Assembly (NCBI RefSeq): GCF_020509005.1
Contig: NC_063014.1
Location: 4,340,001 to 4,404,000 of the forward strand
Source of the DNA: Fulvia fulva
Taxonomy: Eukaryota > Ascomycota > Dothideomycetes > Mycosphaerellales > Mycosphaerellaceae
Direction: 5' to 3'
DNA length: 64,000 nt
Numbering within the stretch: the first letter of the stretch is position 1; every line of letters starts with the position of its first letter. The notes beneath the pieces were generated by a model. That model worked only from the letters and a program-made list of their open reading frames with translations, searched no databases and was not told the DNA's origin. Position numbers and translations under genes: made by a program. This document shows positions 23,485 through 34,452 of the stretch, in pieces.

Positions 23485-26400
23485 GTAAAGAGAGGAAAGA
23501 AGTTAAGGATTAATATAGTATAGCTAGACCTATACGACGAGACGGGTAAGGACTACGCTTATAAACCGTTCGTTACGAATATAAATATCGGCTTAAAGAA
23601 ACTCTCTTCTTCCGATCTTACTCTTATAGACACTAGCGTACTAGGCGAGTCTTTTATAGACTATAAACTCGCGACCTCTCTTAACCTCGAACCCTAGGAA
23701 CTAAAGTACCCTCGTACCCTTAAACTCTTTAACGGTATAGAGACTACTACTAGTAAGATTACTTATATTATATATACGTCAATTACTCTCGGAGGTAAGC
23801 GTATGTCGATCACTAGCTTCCTTACGTCCCTACCGTATTAGAAGTTTATCCTCGGCCTCCCCTAGTTTAGACGATACTAACCTATTATCGACTAGACTTC
23901 CCTTACTATTAGCTTCCCTCTAGAAGCTCCTCCGGTACCTCCGCCTTCTCCGCCGCCTTAGCGCGGTCCTAAGTATACTAAGATCTTCTAGGTAAACGCC
24001 GCTACCTTTACTACTACTACTAAGTAGCCTAAAGCTTAAGTCTTCGCCGCCTCTCTCCGCGATATCGATATCGCCCTTAAGAAGCTCGATAAGAAGCGTA
24101 TACCTACCGACCCTACTACAAAGGTCCCTCCTTAGGTATACTACATCCTCTACGTATTCGATACTAAAGCCGTAGACGAGCTGCCTCCTTATCGCCCTTA
24201 CGACTATAAGATTAAGCTAGAAGAAGGTATAGAGACACCGTTCGGACCGCTATATTCTATATCCCGAGAAGAGCTTATCGTCCTTAAGAGATACCTCGAA
24301 GAGAACCTAAAGAAGGGGTTTATTCGAGCGAGCCGTTCTAGCGCTAGTAGTCCCGTTATGTTCGTTAAGAAGCCCGGCGGTAGTCTACGCTTCTACGTAG
24401 ACTACCGAGGCTTAAACGCTATTATAAAGAAGAACCGCTACCTAATACCGTTGATTTAGGAGACGCTCGAGCGCCTCTCTAAGGCCAAGTACTTTACTAA
24501 GCTCGATGTTATTACTACGTTTAATAAGTTACGAATAGTAGAAGGACACGAGTATCTTATAGCCTTCCGTACTTGCTACGGGCTATTCGAGTCGCTCGTT
24601 ATACCCTTCGGCGTTTATAACGGGCCTAGTACCTTCTAGAACTTTATTAACAACATCCTTTAGGAGTTCCTCGATTAGTTCTATACTACCTATATCGACG
24701 ACATCCTAGTCTCTAGCGAGACTAAGGAGGAGCACCGCGAGTACGTCTATAAGGTCCTTTAGAAGCTCGTAGACGCCGGCTTATAGCTCGATATCGACAA
24801 GTACGAGTTTAAGAAGACCGAAGTCAAGTTCCTTAGTTTAATTATTACCGTAGACGGCATTAAGATAGACTAAGAGAAGATCGACGCTATCGTCGAATAG
24901 GATACTCCTACGAACGTTAAGGAGGTCTAGGGTTTCCTAGGCTTTACTAACTTCTACCGCCGCTTTATCTACGCATTTTCGGGCGTAGTACGCCCTTTAA
25001 TAAAGCTTACGCGTAAGGGTAAGAACTTTGCCTAGACCGACGAATACTAGGAGGCTTTTGACTTGCTTAAAGCAAAGTTTGTTAAGAACCCGCTTCTATA
25101 GCACTTCGATTTCGAACTAGAGACCCGTATAGAGACCGACGTATCCGACGGCGTAGTAGGCGGTGTCCTACTATAACGCCGCTCGCCTGAATCCCCCTAG
25201 TTACCTATCGCCTTCCTCTCTAAGAAGATAGCCGCTACGGAGTATAACTACGAGATCTACGACAAGGAGCTTCTCGCTATCATTAAAGCTTTTATAGAGT
25301 AGCGCCCCGAGCTCGAAGGCTCTACTATACCCGTCTAAGTAAGCTCCGACTATAAGAACCTCGTCTACTTTATAAAGAGCAAGCTACTTAATCGTCGCTA
25401 GGCCCGCTAGAGCGAGTTCCTCTTCCGGTTCAACTTTATAATCTCGTATACGACCGGTAAGGCCAACTCGATAGCCGACGCCCTTACCCGCCGCCCTAGT
25501 AACTCTCTAGTTGATCGAAGAGGGGGCTAGCAAATCGTAGAGCAATAAGTTATTAAAGAGTATAACCTCTCTTCCGAGCTTCGAGAGTACCTATCGAACG
25601 GCTAGCCTACGCTCGCTACTTCCTTTACTACTCTCGTACTCGCTCCTACCTACCTTAACGAGAGTAATAACAAATCTGAGCCTAAATTATACGCCTCGGA
25701 CGCTAAGGACTTGAACGACAATAAAGAGGGCTTAGTAACGACCGACGGCTTATCCGAATTAGACTTTAAGGGGTTTAATAATAAGGAGTAACCTAAAGGC
25801 ATTATAGTACGAGTACGAACAGCGTACGATGCCGACCTAGACGCCTAAGAGTTAGTTTAGGCCCTTAAATCTAGCGCGAGGACATTCCTAGGCTTCTCGC
25901 TATCCGAGTACGAGCTCTAGGAAGGTGTCGTCTACTTCCGTAAGAAGCTTTACGTACCGTAGCCCGAAGACTCTAATATCCGAGCTAAGATTCTTTAAAT
26001 TGTCTACGACTCCGCCTCTAGGGGTCACCTAGGCGTAGCTAAGACCTATAAGCTCCTCGCTAGGTATTACTAGTAGCCGTATTCCTAGAAGGACGTCCGC
26101 CGCTACGTACTAAACTACGCTACTTACTAAAGAGCTAAAGCTAACCGCTACCGCCCCTACGGTCTCTTATACCCTCTCCCGGCTCCTAATCGTCCGTAGA
26201 AGCACATTACTATAGACTTTATTACCGATCTTCCTTACGGCAAGACCTTTAGCGGCGTAAAGGTAAAGGCCCTTCTAGTGATTGTGGACCGTTACTCTAA
26301 GGACCGGTATATAATCCCGTACTAGAGTATAACCGTAAAGGAGACTACTCGCTTGTTCTACGAATTCGTCTAGCGCTTTTAAGGCCTCCCGGATAGCATC

Positions 26401-27485
26401 ACCTCTGACAGAGGCACCTAGTTCATCTCGTACTTCTAGAAGCGTCTATATACTATCCTAGGCATTAAGCATAACCTCTCGACCAGTTTTTAGCTACAGA
26501 CCGACGGCTAGACCGAAATTACGAACGCTATCCTCGAGTAGGTCCTTCGTTACTTCGTCGACTACTACTAGAAGGATTGGCCTTAGTATATCCCTACGGT
26601 AGAGTTCGCTACTCGTAACTAGGACTCGGAGACTACTAGCTACTCTCCCTTCTATACTACGAGAGGTTACTACCCTCGTATAGGTATAGAACTAGAAGAA
26701 CCTCTCCCGCCTACCGAAGACGTAAACGAGTAAGTAGTAGACGAGTTCGCTACTATACTCTTATAGATCTATAAAGAAGTTCACGACGAGATAGTGTACG
26801 TATAAGCAATCTACGAGGATCAAGCCAATCGTCGTCGCTAGCTAGCTCCCGACTACTAAGTAGGCGATATAGTCTACCTTAACTCTAAGAACATTAAGAC
26901 AGACCGCCCCTCTAAGAAGCTGAACTAGAAGAACCTAGGTCCTTTTGAGATCACCAAGCGTATTAGTTCACACGCCTACCGTCCAGCTCTTCCTACGAAT
27001 ATAAAGATCTACGACGTCTTCTATCCCGTACGCCTTCGGCCGTCGGCTAAGGACCTATTCCCGAACCAAAACTAAGACATACTAGGTCCTCCCGATGAAG
27101 TAGAAGTCGACGAGCCTATTAACCTACCTTCTAACGACTATGCCGTCCGTAAGATCCGGGGAATCCGCGTAGAGCCTAACGACGTTAAAGGACTACCGCC
27201 GATTAAGTATAAAGTCGAATAGTAAGGTTGCCCTAAGTAGGATACCTTATAGGAACCTATCTAATATATCATCTTTAATCGTCAAGCAATCGAAGAATAC
27301 TACGCCCGCGTAGACGGCCTAGAAGTTAATATCGGTAGGCTCTTCGAATCTAAGCTTTTCGACGGGGCTTACTAATAGTATATCGACTATAACATTAGGC
27401 CTAGGCCTAGTACTAAAGCTAAACATCCTCGATATATAGAACTACTATAGCTTTGTAGGAACTTAGCTCTATTCGGAGGGGCTAC
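23485..27485 (+). pseudogene. RIP-damaged chromovirus pol: protease, RT, RNase H, integrase, chromodomain
   Basis: It aligns with the young pol over its full length. Recognisable fossils are the protease (Asp-Thr-Ser, about 23625-23640), the RT region with Val-Asp-Tyr-Arg-Gly-Leu-Asn (about 24395-24420), the catalytic Tyr-Ile-Asp-Asp (about 24690-24705), the integrase near 26000-26530 and the chromodomain region near 27130-27300. Stops are nearly all TAG/TAA from CAG, CAA and TGG. A TAG at about 25400 coincides with the single TAG in the young pol. Confidence 0.92.
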
Positions 27486-27703
27486 TGTTATAGTCTCCCT
27501 ATAGAGTATATAGAAGGTAGGGACAGAAGAGCCTTAGAGTACTTAGAAGTCGTTAAGAAGTAAAAGTCTAGCTTAGTATATAAGCGCTAAGAATTATATA
27601 CCCCGTAACATTCACTACGGGACCTAGCCCTCCAAATTCACTACTCTACTAAACCTTAATAGATTCACTTCGGCTCGTAACTATATGACTTACGGTACTC
27701 CCG

Positions 27704-28147
27704 TGTTAGGGCGAGAGCCTAGCCTATAAGATACAAGGGTGAAAGCGAGAATGCAGGTGCGAAGTGCAGATGCAAAAGGGTATAGTATGATTGCTACACA
27801 AAACAAAAGACGAAGAAAGCAAGAGAGGCCTGGGGAAGGCCAGATATTTATACGCGACCCTCGCGAGTGCGTGTCCCCCGCATTAACAGGGCTAACCCGT
27901 GCGAAGCCGCGCTCAGCAGCTTTGCTCAAAACCTTATTCCAACCTGCCCTACGTTCCGAGTCTTCCACGTGCTTCAAGGTTTGGTAGAGGGGTGAATTTG
28001 GAGGGCTGGGTCCCGTAGTGAATGTTGCGGGGCATGTGATTCTTGGCGCTCACACACCAAGCTGGACTGTCACTTCTTGACGACTTCTGAGCGCTCTGAG
28101 GCTCTTCTGTCCCCACCTTCTGTACACTCTGTGGGGAGACCATGACA
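27704..28147 (-). repeat. 3' LTR of the young chromovirus (444 bp)
   Basis: Differs from the 5' LTR at six sites, each CpA/TpG to TpA. Five fall at 27704-27735, next to the RIP-damaged host sequence; one is at 27884. Confidence 0.94.
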
Positions 28148-31100
28148 GTAGCCCCCCCGAACAAAGCTGAGTTCCTACGAAGCCGTAGTAGTTCCACATA
28201 TCGAGGATGTTCAGCTTCAGTACCAGGCCTAGGCCTGATGTCATGGTCGATACACCATTGGTAAGCCCCGTCGAAGAGCTCAGATTCGAAGAGCCTGCCG
28301 ATGTTGACTTCTGGGCCGTCTGCGCGGGCGTGGTATTCTTCGATTGCTTGACGATTGAAGATGATATGTTGGATAGGTTCCCATGAGGTATCCCACTTAG
28401 GGCAACCTTGCCATTCGACTTCATACTTGATCGGCGGTAGTCCTTCAACGTCGTTAGGCTCTGCGCGGATTCCCCGGATCTTGCGGACGGCATAGTCGTC
28501 AGAAGGTAGGTTAATAGGCTCGTCGACTTCTACTTCATCGGGAGGACCTGGCATGTCTTGGTTTTGGTTCGGGAATGGGTCCTCAGCCGACGGCCGAAGG
28601 CGTACGGGATGGAAGACGTCGTGGATCTTTATGTTCGCAGGAAGAGCTAGACGGTAGGCGTGTGAACTGATACGCTCGGTGATCTCAAAAGGACCTAGGT
28701 TCTTCCAGTTCAGCTTCTTGGAGGGGCGGTCCGTCTTGATGTTCTTAGAGTTGAGGTAGACCATATCGCCTACTTGGTAGTCGGGAGCTGGCTGGCGACG
28801 ACGATTGGCTTGATCCTCGTAGATTGCTTGTGCGTACACCATCTCGTCGTGAACTTCTTCATGGATCTGTGAGAGCATAGTAGCGAACGCGTCTGCTGCT
28901 TGCTCGTTTGCGTCTTCGGTAGGCGGGAGAGGTTCTTCTGGTTCCATGCCTGTACGAGGGTGGTAACCTCTCGTAGTATAGAAGGGAGAGTAGCCAGTAG
29001 TCTCCGAGTCCCAGTTACGAGTAGCGAACTCCACCGCAGGGATATGCTGAGGCCAATCCTTCTGGTGGTAGTCGACGAAGCAACGAAGGACCTGCTCGAG
29101 GATAGCGTTCGTAATTTCGGTCTGGCCGTCGGTCTGTGGCTGAAAACTGGTCGAGAGGTTATGCTTGATGCCCAGGATAGCACACAGACGCTTCCAGAAG
29201 TGCGAGATGAACTGGGTGCCTCTGTCAGAGGTGATGCTATCCGGGAGGCCTTGAAAGCGCCAGACGAATTCGTAGAACAAGCGAGCAGTCTCCTTTGCGG
29301 TCATGCTCCAGCACGGGATCATGTACCGGTCCTTGGAGTGACGGTCCACGATCACTAGAAGGGCCTTTGCTTTCACGCCGCTGAAGGTCTTGCCGTGAGG
29401 AAGATCGGTGATAAAGTCCATAGTGATGTGCTTACACGGACGATCAGGAGCCGGGAGAGGGTGCAAGAGACCGTGGGGACGGTGGCGGTTAGCTTTGGCT
29501 CTTCGGCAAGTAGCGCAGTTCAGCACGTAGCGGCGGACGTCCTTCCAGGAATGCGGCCACCAGTAATACCTAGCGAGGAGCTTGTGGGTCTTGGCTACGC
29601 CTGGGTGACCCCCAGAGGCGGAGTCGTGGATGATTTGAAGAATCTCAGCTCGGATATTAGAGCCTTCGGGCTGCGGTACGTAAAGCTTCTTACGGAAGTA
29701 GACGACACCTTCCTGGAGCTCGCACTCGGACAGCGAGAAGCCCGGGAATGTCCTCGCGCCAGATCCAAGGGCCTGAACTAACTCTTGGGCGTCTATGTCG
29801 GCATCGTACGCTGTTCGTACTCGTGCCATAATGCCTTCGGGCTGCTCCTCATTATCAAACCCCTCAAAGTCTGATTCGGATGAGCCGTCGGTCGTTACTG
29901 AGCCCTCTTCATCGTCGTTCAAGTCCTCAGCGTCCGAGGCGTATTCTTCAGGCTCGGATTCATCGTCACTCTCGTCAAGGTAGGCAGGAGCGAGCACGAG
30001 AGTAGCAAAGGAAGCGGCGAGCGTAGGCTGGCCGTTCGATAGGTACTCTCGAAGCTCGGAAGAGAGGTTGTGCTCTTTGATGACTTGTTGCCCTGCGATT
30101 TGCCGGCCCCCTCTTCGATCAACTGGAGAGTCACCAGGGCGGCGGGTAAGGGCGTCGGCCATCGAGTTGGCCTTGCCGGGCGTGTACGAGATCACGAAGT
30201 TGAACCGGGAGAGGAACTCGCTCCAGCGGGCCTAGCGACGATTGAGCAGCTTGCTCTTCATAAAGTAGACGAGGTTCTTATGGTCGGAGCTTACTTGGAC
30301 GGGCATAGCAGAGCCTTCGAGCTCGGGGCGCCACTCTTCGAAAGCTTTGACGATGGCGAGAAGCTCCTTGTCGTAGATCTCGTAGTTACACTCCGTAGCG
30401 GTCATCTTCTTGGAGAGGAAGGCGACAGGTAACCAGGGGGATTCAGGCGAGCGGCGTTGTAGCAGGACACCGCCCACCACGCCGTCGGATGCGTCGGTCT
30501 CTACACGGGTCTCCAGTTCGAAATCGAAGTGCCGTAGAAGCGGGTTCTCAACAAACTTCGCTTTGAGCAAGTCAAAAGCCTCCTGGCATTCGTCGGTCCA
30601 GGCGAACTTCTCACCCTTGCGCGTGAGCTTCGTCAAAGGGCGTACCACGCCCGAAAATGCGTGGATGAAGCGGCGGTAGAAGTTGGCAAAGCCTAGGAAA
30701 CCCTGGACCTCTTTGACGTTCGTAGGAGCATCCCATTCGACGATAGCGTCGATCTTCTCTTGGTCCATCTTGATGCCGTCTGCGGTAATGATCAAACCAA
30801 GGAACTTGACTTCGGTCTTCTCAAACTCGCACTTGTCGATGTCGAGCTGCAAGCCGGCGTCTGCGAGCTTCTGAAGGACCTTACAGACGTGCTCGCGGTG
30901 CTCCTCCTTGGTCTCGCTGTAGACTAGGATGTCGTCGATGTAGGCAGTGCAGAACTGATCGAGGAACTCCTGAAGGATGTCGTTAATGAAGTTCTGGAAG
31001 GTACTAGGCCCGTTACAAACGCCGAAGGGCATAACGAGCGACTCGAACAGCCCGTAGCGAGTACGGAAGGCTGTGAGATACTCGTGTCCTTCTGCCATTC

Positions 31101-32148
31101 GTAACTTGTTGAACGCAGCGATGACATCGAGCTTGGTGAAGTACTTGGCCTTAGAGAGGCGCTCGAGCGTCTCCTGAATCAACGGTATTGGGTAGCGGTT
31201 CTTCTTTGTAACAGCGTTCAAGCCTCGGTAGTCTACGCAGAAGCGTAGACCACCGCCGGGCTTCTTGACGAACATGACGGGACTGCCAGCGCTGGAACGG
31301 CTCGCTCGAATGAACCCCTTCTTTAGGTTCTCTTCGAGGTATCTCTTGAGGACGATAAGCTCTTCTCGGGACATGGAATATAACGGTCCGAACGGTGTCT
31401 CTGCACCTTCTTCTAGCTCAATCTTGTGGTCGTGAGGGCGATGAGGAGGCAGCTCGTCTGCGGCTTTAGCATCGAATACGTGGAGGATGTGGTGTGCCCA
31501 AGGAGGGACCTTCGTAGTAGGGTCGGTAGGTGTACGCTTCTTGTCGAGCTTCTCGAGGGCGATGTCGATATCGCGGAGAGAGGCGGCGAAGACTTGAGCT
31601 TTGGGCTGCTTAGCAGCAGTGGTGAAGGCAGCGGCGTTCACCTGGAAGATCTTGGTATACTCAGGACCGCGCTGAGGCGGCGGAGAAGGCGGAGGTGCCG
31701 GAGGAACTTCTAGAGGGAAGCTGATAGTAAGGGAAGTCCAGTCGATGATAGGTCGGTGTCGTCTGAACCAGGGCAGGCCGAGGATAAACTTCTGATGCGG
31801 TAGGGACGTAAGGAAGCTGGTGATCGACATACGCTTGCCTCCGAGGGTGATTGACGTGTGTACAACATGAGTAATCTTACCAGTGGTAGTCTCCGTGCCG
31901 TCAAAGAGTTCAAGGGTGCGAGGGTACTTCAGTTCCTGGGGTTCGAGGTTGAGAGAGGTCGCGAGTTTATAGTCCATAAAAGACTCGCCTAGTGCGCCAG
32001 TGTCCATGAGAGTGAGATTGGAAGAAGAGAGTTTCTTTGAGCCGATATTTACATTCGTGACGAACGGTTTGCAAGCGTGGTCCTTGCCCGTCTCGTCGTA
32101 CAGGTCTAGCTGTGCTGTATTGATCCTCAACTTCTTTCCTCTCTTCAC
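27949..32148 (-). CDS. Pol polyprotein of the young chromovirus, one in-frame TAG
   Basis: The frame is open upstream of 32148 to overlap gag, so a -1 shift is likely used. From 32148: protease Asp-Thr-Gly-Ala at residues 49-52; RT with Val-Asp-Tyr-Arg-Gly-Leu-Asn (305-311) and catalytic Tyr-Ile-Asp-Asp (403-406); RNase H with Asp 552, Glu 595 and Asp 622. TAG at 30232-30234 replaces a probable Gln codon after residue 638. The same frame then continues. Counting from 30195: integrase zinc-binding His 190/197 and Cys 227/230; DDE residues Asp 260, Asp 324, Glu 360; chromodomain about 568-623. The last 66 codons lie inside the 3' LTR. Apart from the TAG all catalytic residues I looked for are present. 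Activity would need readthrough, or this copy is dead. Confidence 0.93.
30232..30234 (-). other. In-frame TAG in pol between RNase H and integrase
   Basis: The surrounding codons read Asn-Arg-Arg-stop-Ala-Arg-Trp-Ser-Glu. Related elements usually have Gln here, so CAG to TAG (a RIP-type C to T at CpA) is the simplest origin. The damaged copy has TAG at the same codon (about 25400). Confidence 0.85.
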
Positions 32149-32195
32149 TTTCGGTAAACGTTGTTCTTGGTCTTCATCGCGTCGATGAGGAAGAC

Positions 32196-33356
32196 CTAGG
32201 CTTTTTCCTGCTCAGCGGGAGCAGCAGGAGCAGGCTCGATAGCGCCGACAGCGCCGCGAACCGGGTTGCGGGCGTTACGGGCAGCGAGCTGCGGACAGTT
32301 GGCTGCGATGTGGCCTGGACCGCCGCAGTAGGTGCAGAGTCCGGCCTGGCGACGGCGAAGCTTCTCTTCGGGAGTGAGCTTACCGTTGACGAGGCCCTGG
32401 ACTCGAGGGACGGCGGCACCAGCGCTGAGATCCATAGCGTCACCTACAGAGACGGGGGGGAGAGCCGTAGGAGCGGCGGCGCCTAGTGGAGCAGCGAAGT
32501 GGCTTCCGGGACTACGAGGCTGACGACCTTGAGAACGGGAAGCGAGGAGAGAGGCGGTGTGTTTCATGTTGGAGTCGAGGCGCTGGCAGGTCTCGACGAG
32601 CTCACGGAAGCTCATAGCACCGACGTCCTTGTCCTCGAGGGCTCGAAGAAGCTCTGCTGACAAACCACGGCGGAGAGTGCTCTTCTTGGTCTCTTCGTTG
32701 TAGCCGGTGAACCCGATGTCGCGGTTGAAGGCCGCGAGGTACTCGGCGAAGCTCTTGTTCTTCTGGAGGAGGTTGTGGATGGCGTTCTGGGCGGTGGCTC
32801 TACGGTCTGGATCACCAAAGGCAGCACGGAGGTCCTGCATCAAGGTGAGGACGTCCGGGCAGCCGATAGTCTGCGTGGCGTTGTCGATGTAGTGTTGTAC
32901 CTGAGCCGCGGCGTCTCCCCGAAGGAGGGAGAAGACGTACGTGACTTTGTCCTTCTCTTGCGGAAAGTGGTCGGCATTAGCCAACAGCTTGATGGTGAGC
33001 TGTGTCTCAAATGCCTCAAACTTGCTCTTGTTGCCGTCGAACTCGTCTGGGTCGTTGACCTTCTTAGAGAAGTGCTGGCGGCGGTTGTCGTCGGCGTGCG
33101 GGGCGAGGTTCTGGAAGGTGTTCACAATACCTTGAAGGTATGTTGCTTGGTTGTTTGCTTGCTCGACCTGCTGGGCGGTCTCGCGGAAAGAGGAGACGGT
33201 GCGGTTGATGAGAGCGTAGGCGGTGTCGGGGTTGGCGTTTGCCCAGGCACCGAAGGCAGCGGCGTTCGAGAAGGGGATGTCAGTCCACTCACTGAAGTGG
33301 AATGGAGTGTCTTGGTTGTCGAGGTTGACACCTCTATCGGTGGCGTGGTCACCCAT
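32196..33356 (-). CDS. Gag polyprotein of the young chromovirus
   Basis: 386 residues from the ATG at 33354-33356, 43 bases inside the LTR boundary. An in-frame upstream start lies in the LTR, but the first ATG after the LTR fits an element transcript and matches the damaged start of the older copy. Middle region: the retrotransposon capsid domain, including Asp-Glu-Phe-Asp-Gly-Asn-Lys-Ser-Lys-Phe and Leu-Leu-Arg-Gly-Asp-Ala-Ala. Near the end is one Cys-X2-Cys-X4-His-X4-Cys zinc-knuckle (residues 341-354) for RNA binding. It would form the cytoplasmic virus-like particle. It ends in an Ala/Pro/Glu-rich tail. The stop TAG follows a run of five A, and pol lies in the -1 frame. No internal stop or frameshift was seen. 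Confidence 0.93.
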   Translation of the reverse strand: MGDHATDRGVNLDNQDTPFHFSEWTDIPFSNAAAFGAWANANPDTAYALINRTVSSFRETAQQVEQANNQATYLQGIVNTFQNLAPHADDNRRQHFSKKVNDPDEFDGNKSKFEAFETQLTIKLLANADHFPQEKDKVTYVFSLLRGDAAAQVQHYIDNATQTIGCPDVLTLMQDLRAAFGDPDRRATAQNAIHNLLQKNKSFAEYLAAFNRDIGFTGYNEETKKSTLRRGLSAELLRALEDKDVGAMSFRELVETCQRLDSNMKHTASLLASRSQGRQPRSPGSHFAAPLGAAAPTALPPVSVGDAMDLSAGAAVPRVQGLVNGKLTPEEKLRRRQAGLCTYCGGPGHIAANCPQLAARNARNPVRGAVGAIEPAPAAPAEQEKA

Positions 33357-33398
33357 GAGGATGACTCGAGTGGTTGACGGTTTGTTGGTCTTTTGTGA

Positions 33399-33842
33399 TG
33401 TCAGGGCGAGAGCCTGGCCTGTGAGATGCAAGGGTGAAAGCGAGAATGCAGGTGCGAAGTGCAGATGCAAAAGGGTATAGTATGATTGCTACACAAAACA
33501 AAAGACGAAGAAAGCAAGAGAGGCCTGGGGAAGGCCAGATATTTATACGCGACCCTCGCGAGTGCGTGTCCCCCGCATCAACAGGGCTAACCCGTGCGAA
33601 GCCGCGCTCAGCAGCTTTGCTCAAAACCTTATTCCAACCTGCCCTACGTTCCGAGTCTTCCACGTGCTTCAAGGTTTGGTAGAGGGGTGAATTTGGAGGG
33701 CTGGGTCCCGTAGTGAATGTTGCGGGGCATGTGATTCTTGGCGCTCACACACCAAGCTGGACTGTCACTTCTTGACGACTTCTGAGCGCTCTGAGGCTCT
33801 TCTGTCCCCACCTTCTGTACACTCTGTGGGGAGACCATGACA
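33399..33842 (-). repeat. 5' LTR of the young chromovirus (444 bp)
   Basis: Read on the minus strand it runs TGTCATGGTC to CGCCCTGACA. It should carry the promoter for the gag-pol RNA. It keeps the undamaged TGTCAGGG end on the plus strand. An open frame of 64 codons in it matches the tail of pol in the other LTR. Confidence 0.95.
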
Positions 33843-34452
33843 TCCCGCGAGTACCCGCGACTACGCTAGACCCTAGAAGAACCTCGTAGAAGACTTGGAA
33901 CGTAGGGCAGGTTAGAATAAGGTTTTGAGTAAAGCTACTAAGCGCGGCTTCGTACGGGTCAGCCCTATTATTACGGGGACACGTACTCGCGAGGGTCGCG
34001 TATAAATATCTAGCCTTCCCTAGGCCTCTCTTACTTTCTTCGTCTTTCGTTTTATATAGTAATTATACTATACCCTTTGTATCTACACTTCGTACCTACA
34101 TTCTCGCTTTTATTCTTATATCTTATAGGCTAGGCGCTCGCCCTAATACTTAGACCTATCGCGTTTATTACGTAATTAGTATAGAAAACTCGCGATAAGC
34201 GTAGTTTCTATATCTTTAACCTAATACTTTATAGGTTCTTTATAGTACGTATTCTACGGTTAGTAAAGGAGGTCTAATAAAGTATAAGGGAGCCGTTCCT
34301 AATATAGGGCAAATAACGAAGATGTTAGATAGGCTATCTAAGAGGAGCACGAGGTACGGAAAGTTAATATATAAGTCGAGGTATACGGGCCGGCCCGTAC
34401 CGAGATACGTGACTAACTACTATTCACTAGACGTCTACCTAGGCCTATAATA

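Larger units (their letters stand above)
27704..33842 (-). mobile_element. Young, nearly intact Ty3/Gypsy chromovirus (6139 bp) with 5-bp target duplication
   Basis: LTRs are 27704-28147 and 33399-33842, each 444 bp. The target repeat TCCCG lies at 27699-27703 and 33843-33847. gag and pol are essentially open, with one in-frame TAG in pol. By eye the two LTRs differ at only six positions, all of RIP type. CpA and TpG are abundant, so the copy postdates or escaped the RIP that destroyed its host copy. A G-rich polypurine tract (plus-strand run of C at 28153-28159) precedes the 3' LTR. No canonical tRNA-type TGG primer site follows the 5' LTR directly. Confidence 0.96.
21716..34148 (+). mobile_element. 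RIP-damaged Ty3/Gypsy chromovirus (21716-27703 plus 33848-34148), host of the younger copy
   Basis: The 5' LTR is 21716-22234 (519 bp). The internal region is 22235-27485. The 3' LTR is 27486-27703 joined to 33848-34148, also 519 bp. The target repeat is CTTAG on both sides. The whole internal region aligns with the minus-strand young element at 27704-33842, but CpA and TpG have nearly all become TpA. In the 120-base segment at 24355-24475, each of the nine differences I counted against the young copy is CpA to TpA or TpG to TpA. The element can no longer code. Confidence 0.95.
27486..34148 (+). repeat. 3' LTR of RIP-damaged chromovirus (27486-27703 and 33848-34148), split
   Basis: 218 + 301 = 519 bp, identical in length to the 5' LTR. 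The young element inserted between bases corresponding to 21933/21934 of the 5' LTR, inside the 75-bp segment that the young LTR lacks. Confidence 0.93.
21545..34452 (-). repeat. LTR-D copy 2 (21545-21715 and 34154-34452), split by the chromovirus nest
   Basis: The two parts add to 471 + 299 - 300 = 470 bp when 21545-21715 (171 bp) and 34154-34452 (299 bp) are joined, the same length as copy 1. The split is caused by the RIP-damaged chromovirus with target repeat CTTAG (21711-21715 and 34149-34153). The right end abuts the truncated hAT transposase. No matching target repeat was found around this LTR, so it may be a recombinant or part of a larger lost element. Confidence 0.75.

Noticed and set aside
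27739..27987. 82-codon frame repeated at 33434-33682
   Set aside because: Both lie in the LTRs of the young element; repetition only reflects the two LTRs.
28900..29781. Plus-strand frames of 128-152 codons
   Set aside because: Antisense of integrase in the intact pol.
32775..33377. 200-codon plus-strand frame
   Set aside because: Antisense of the intact gag of the young chromovirus; no independent signal.
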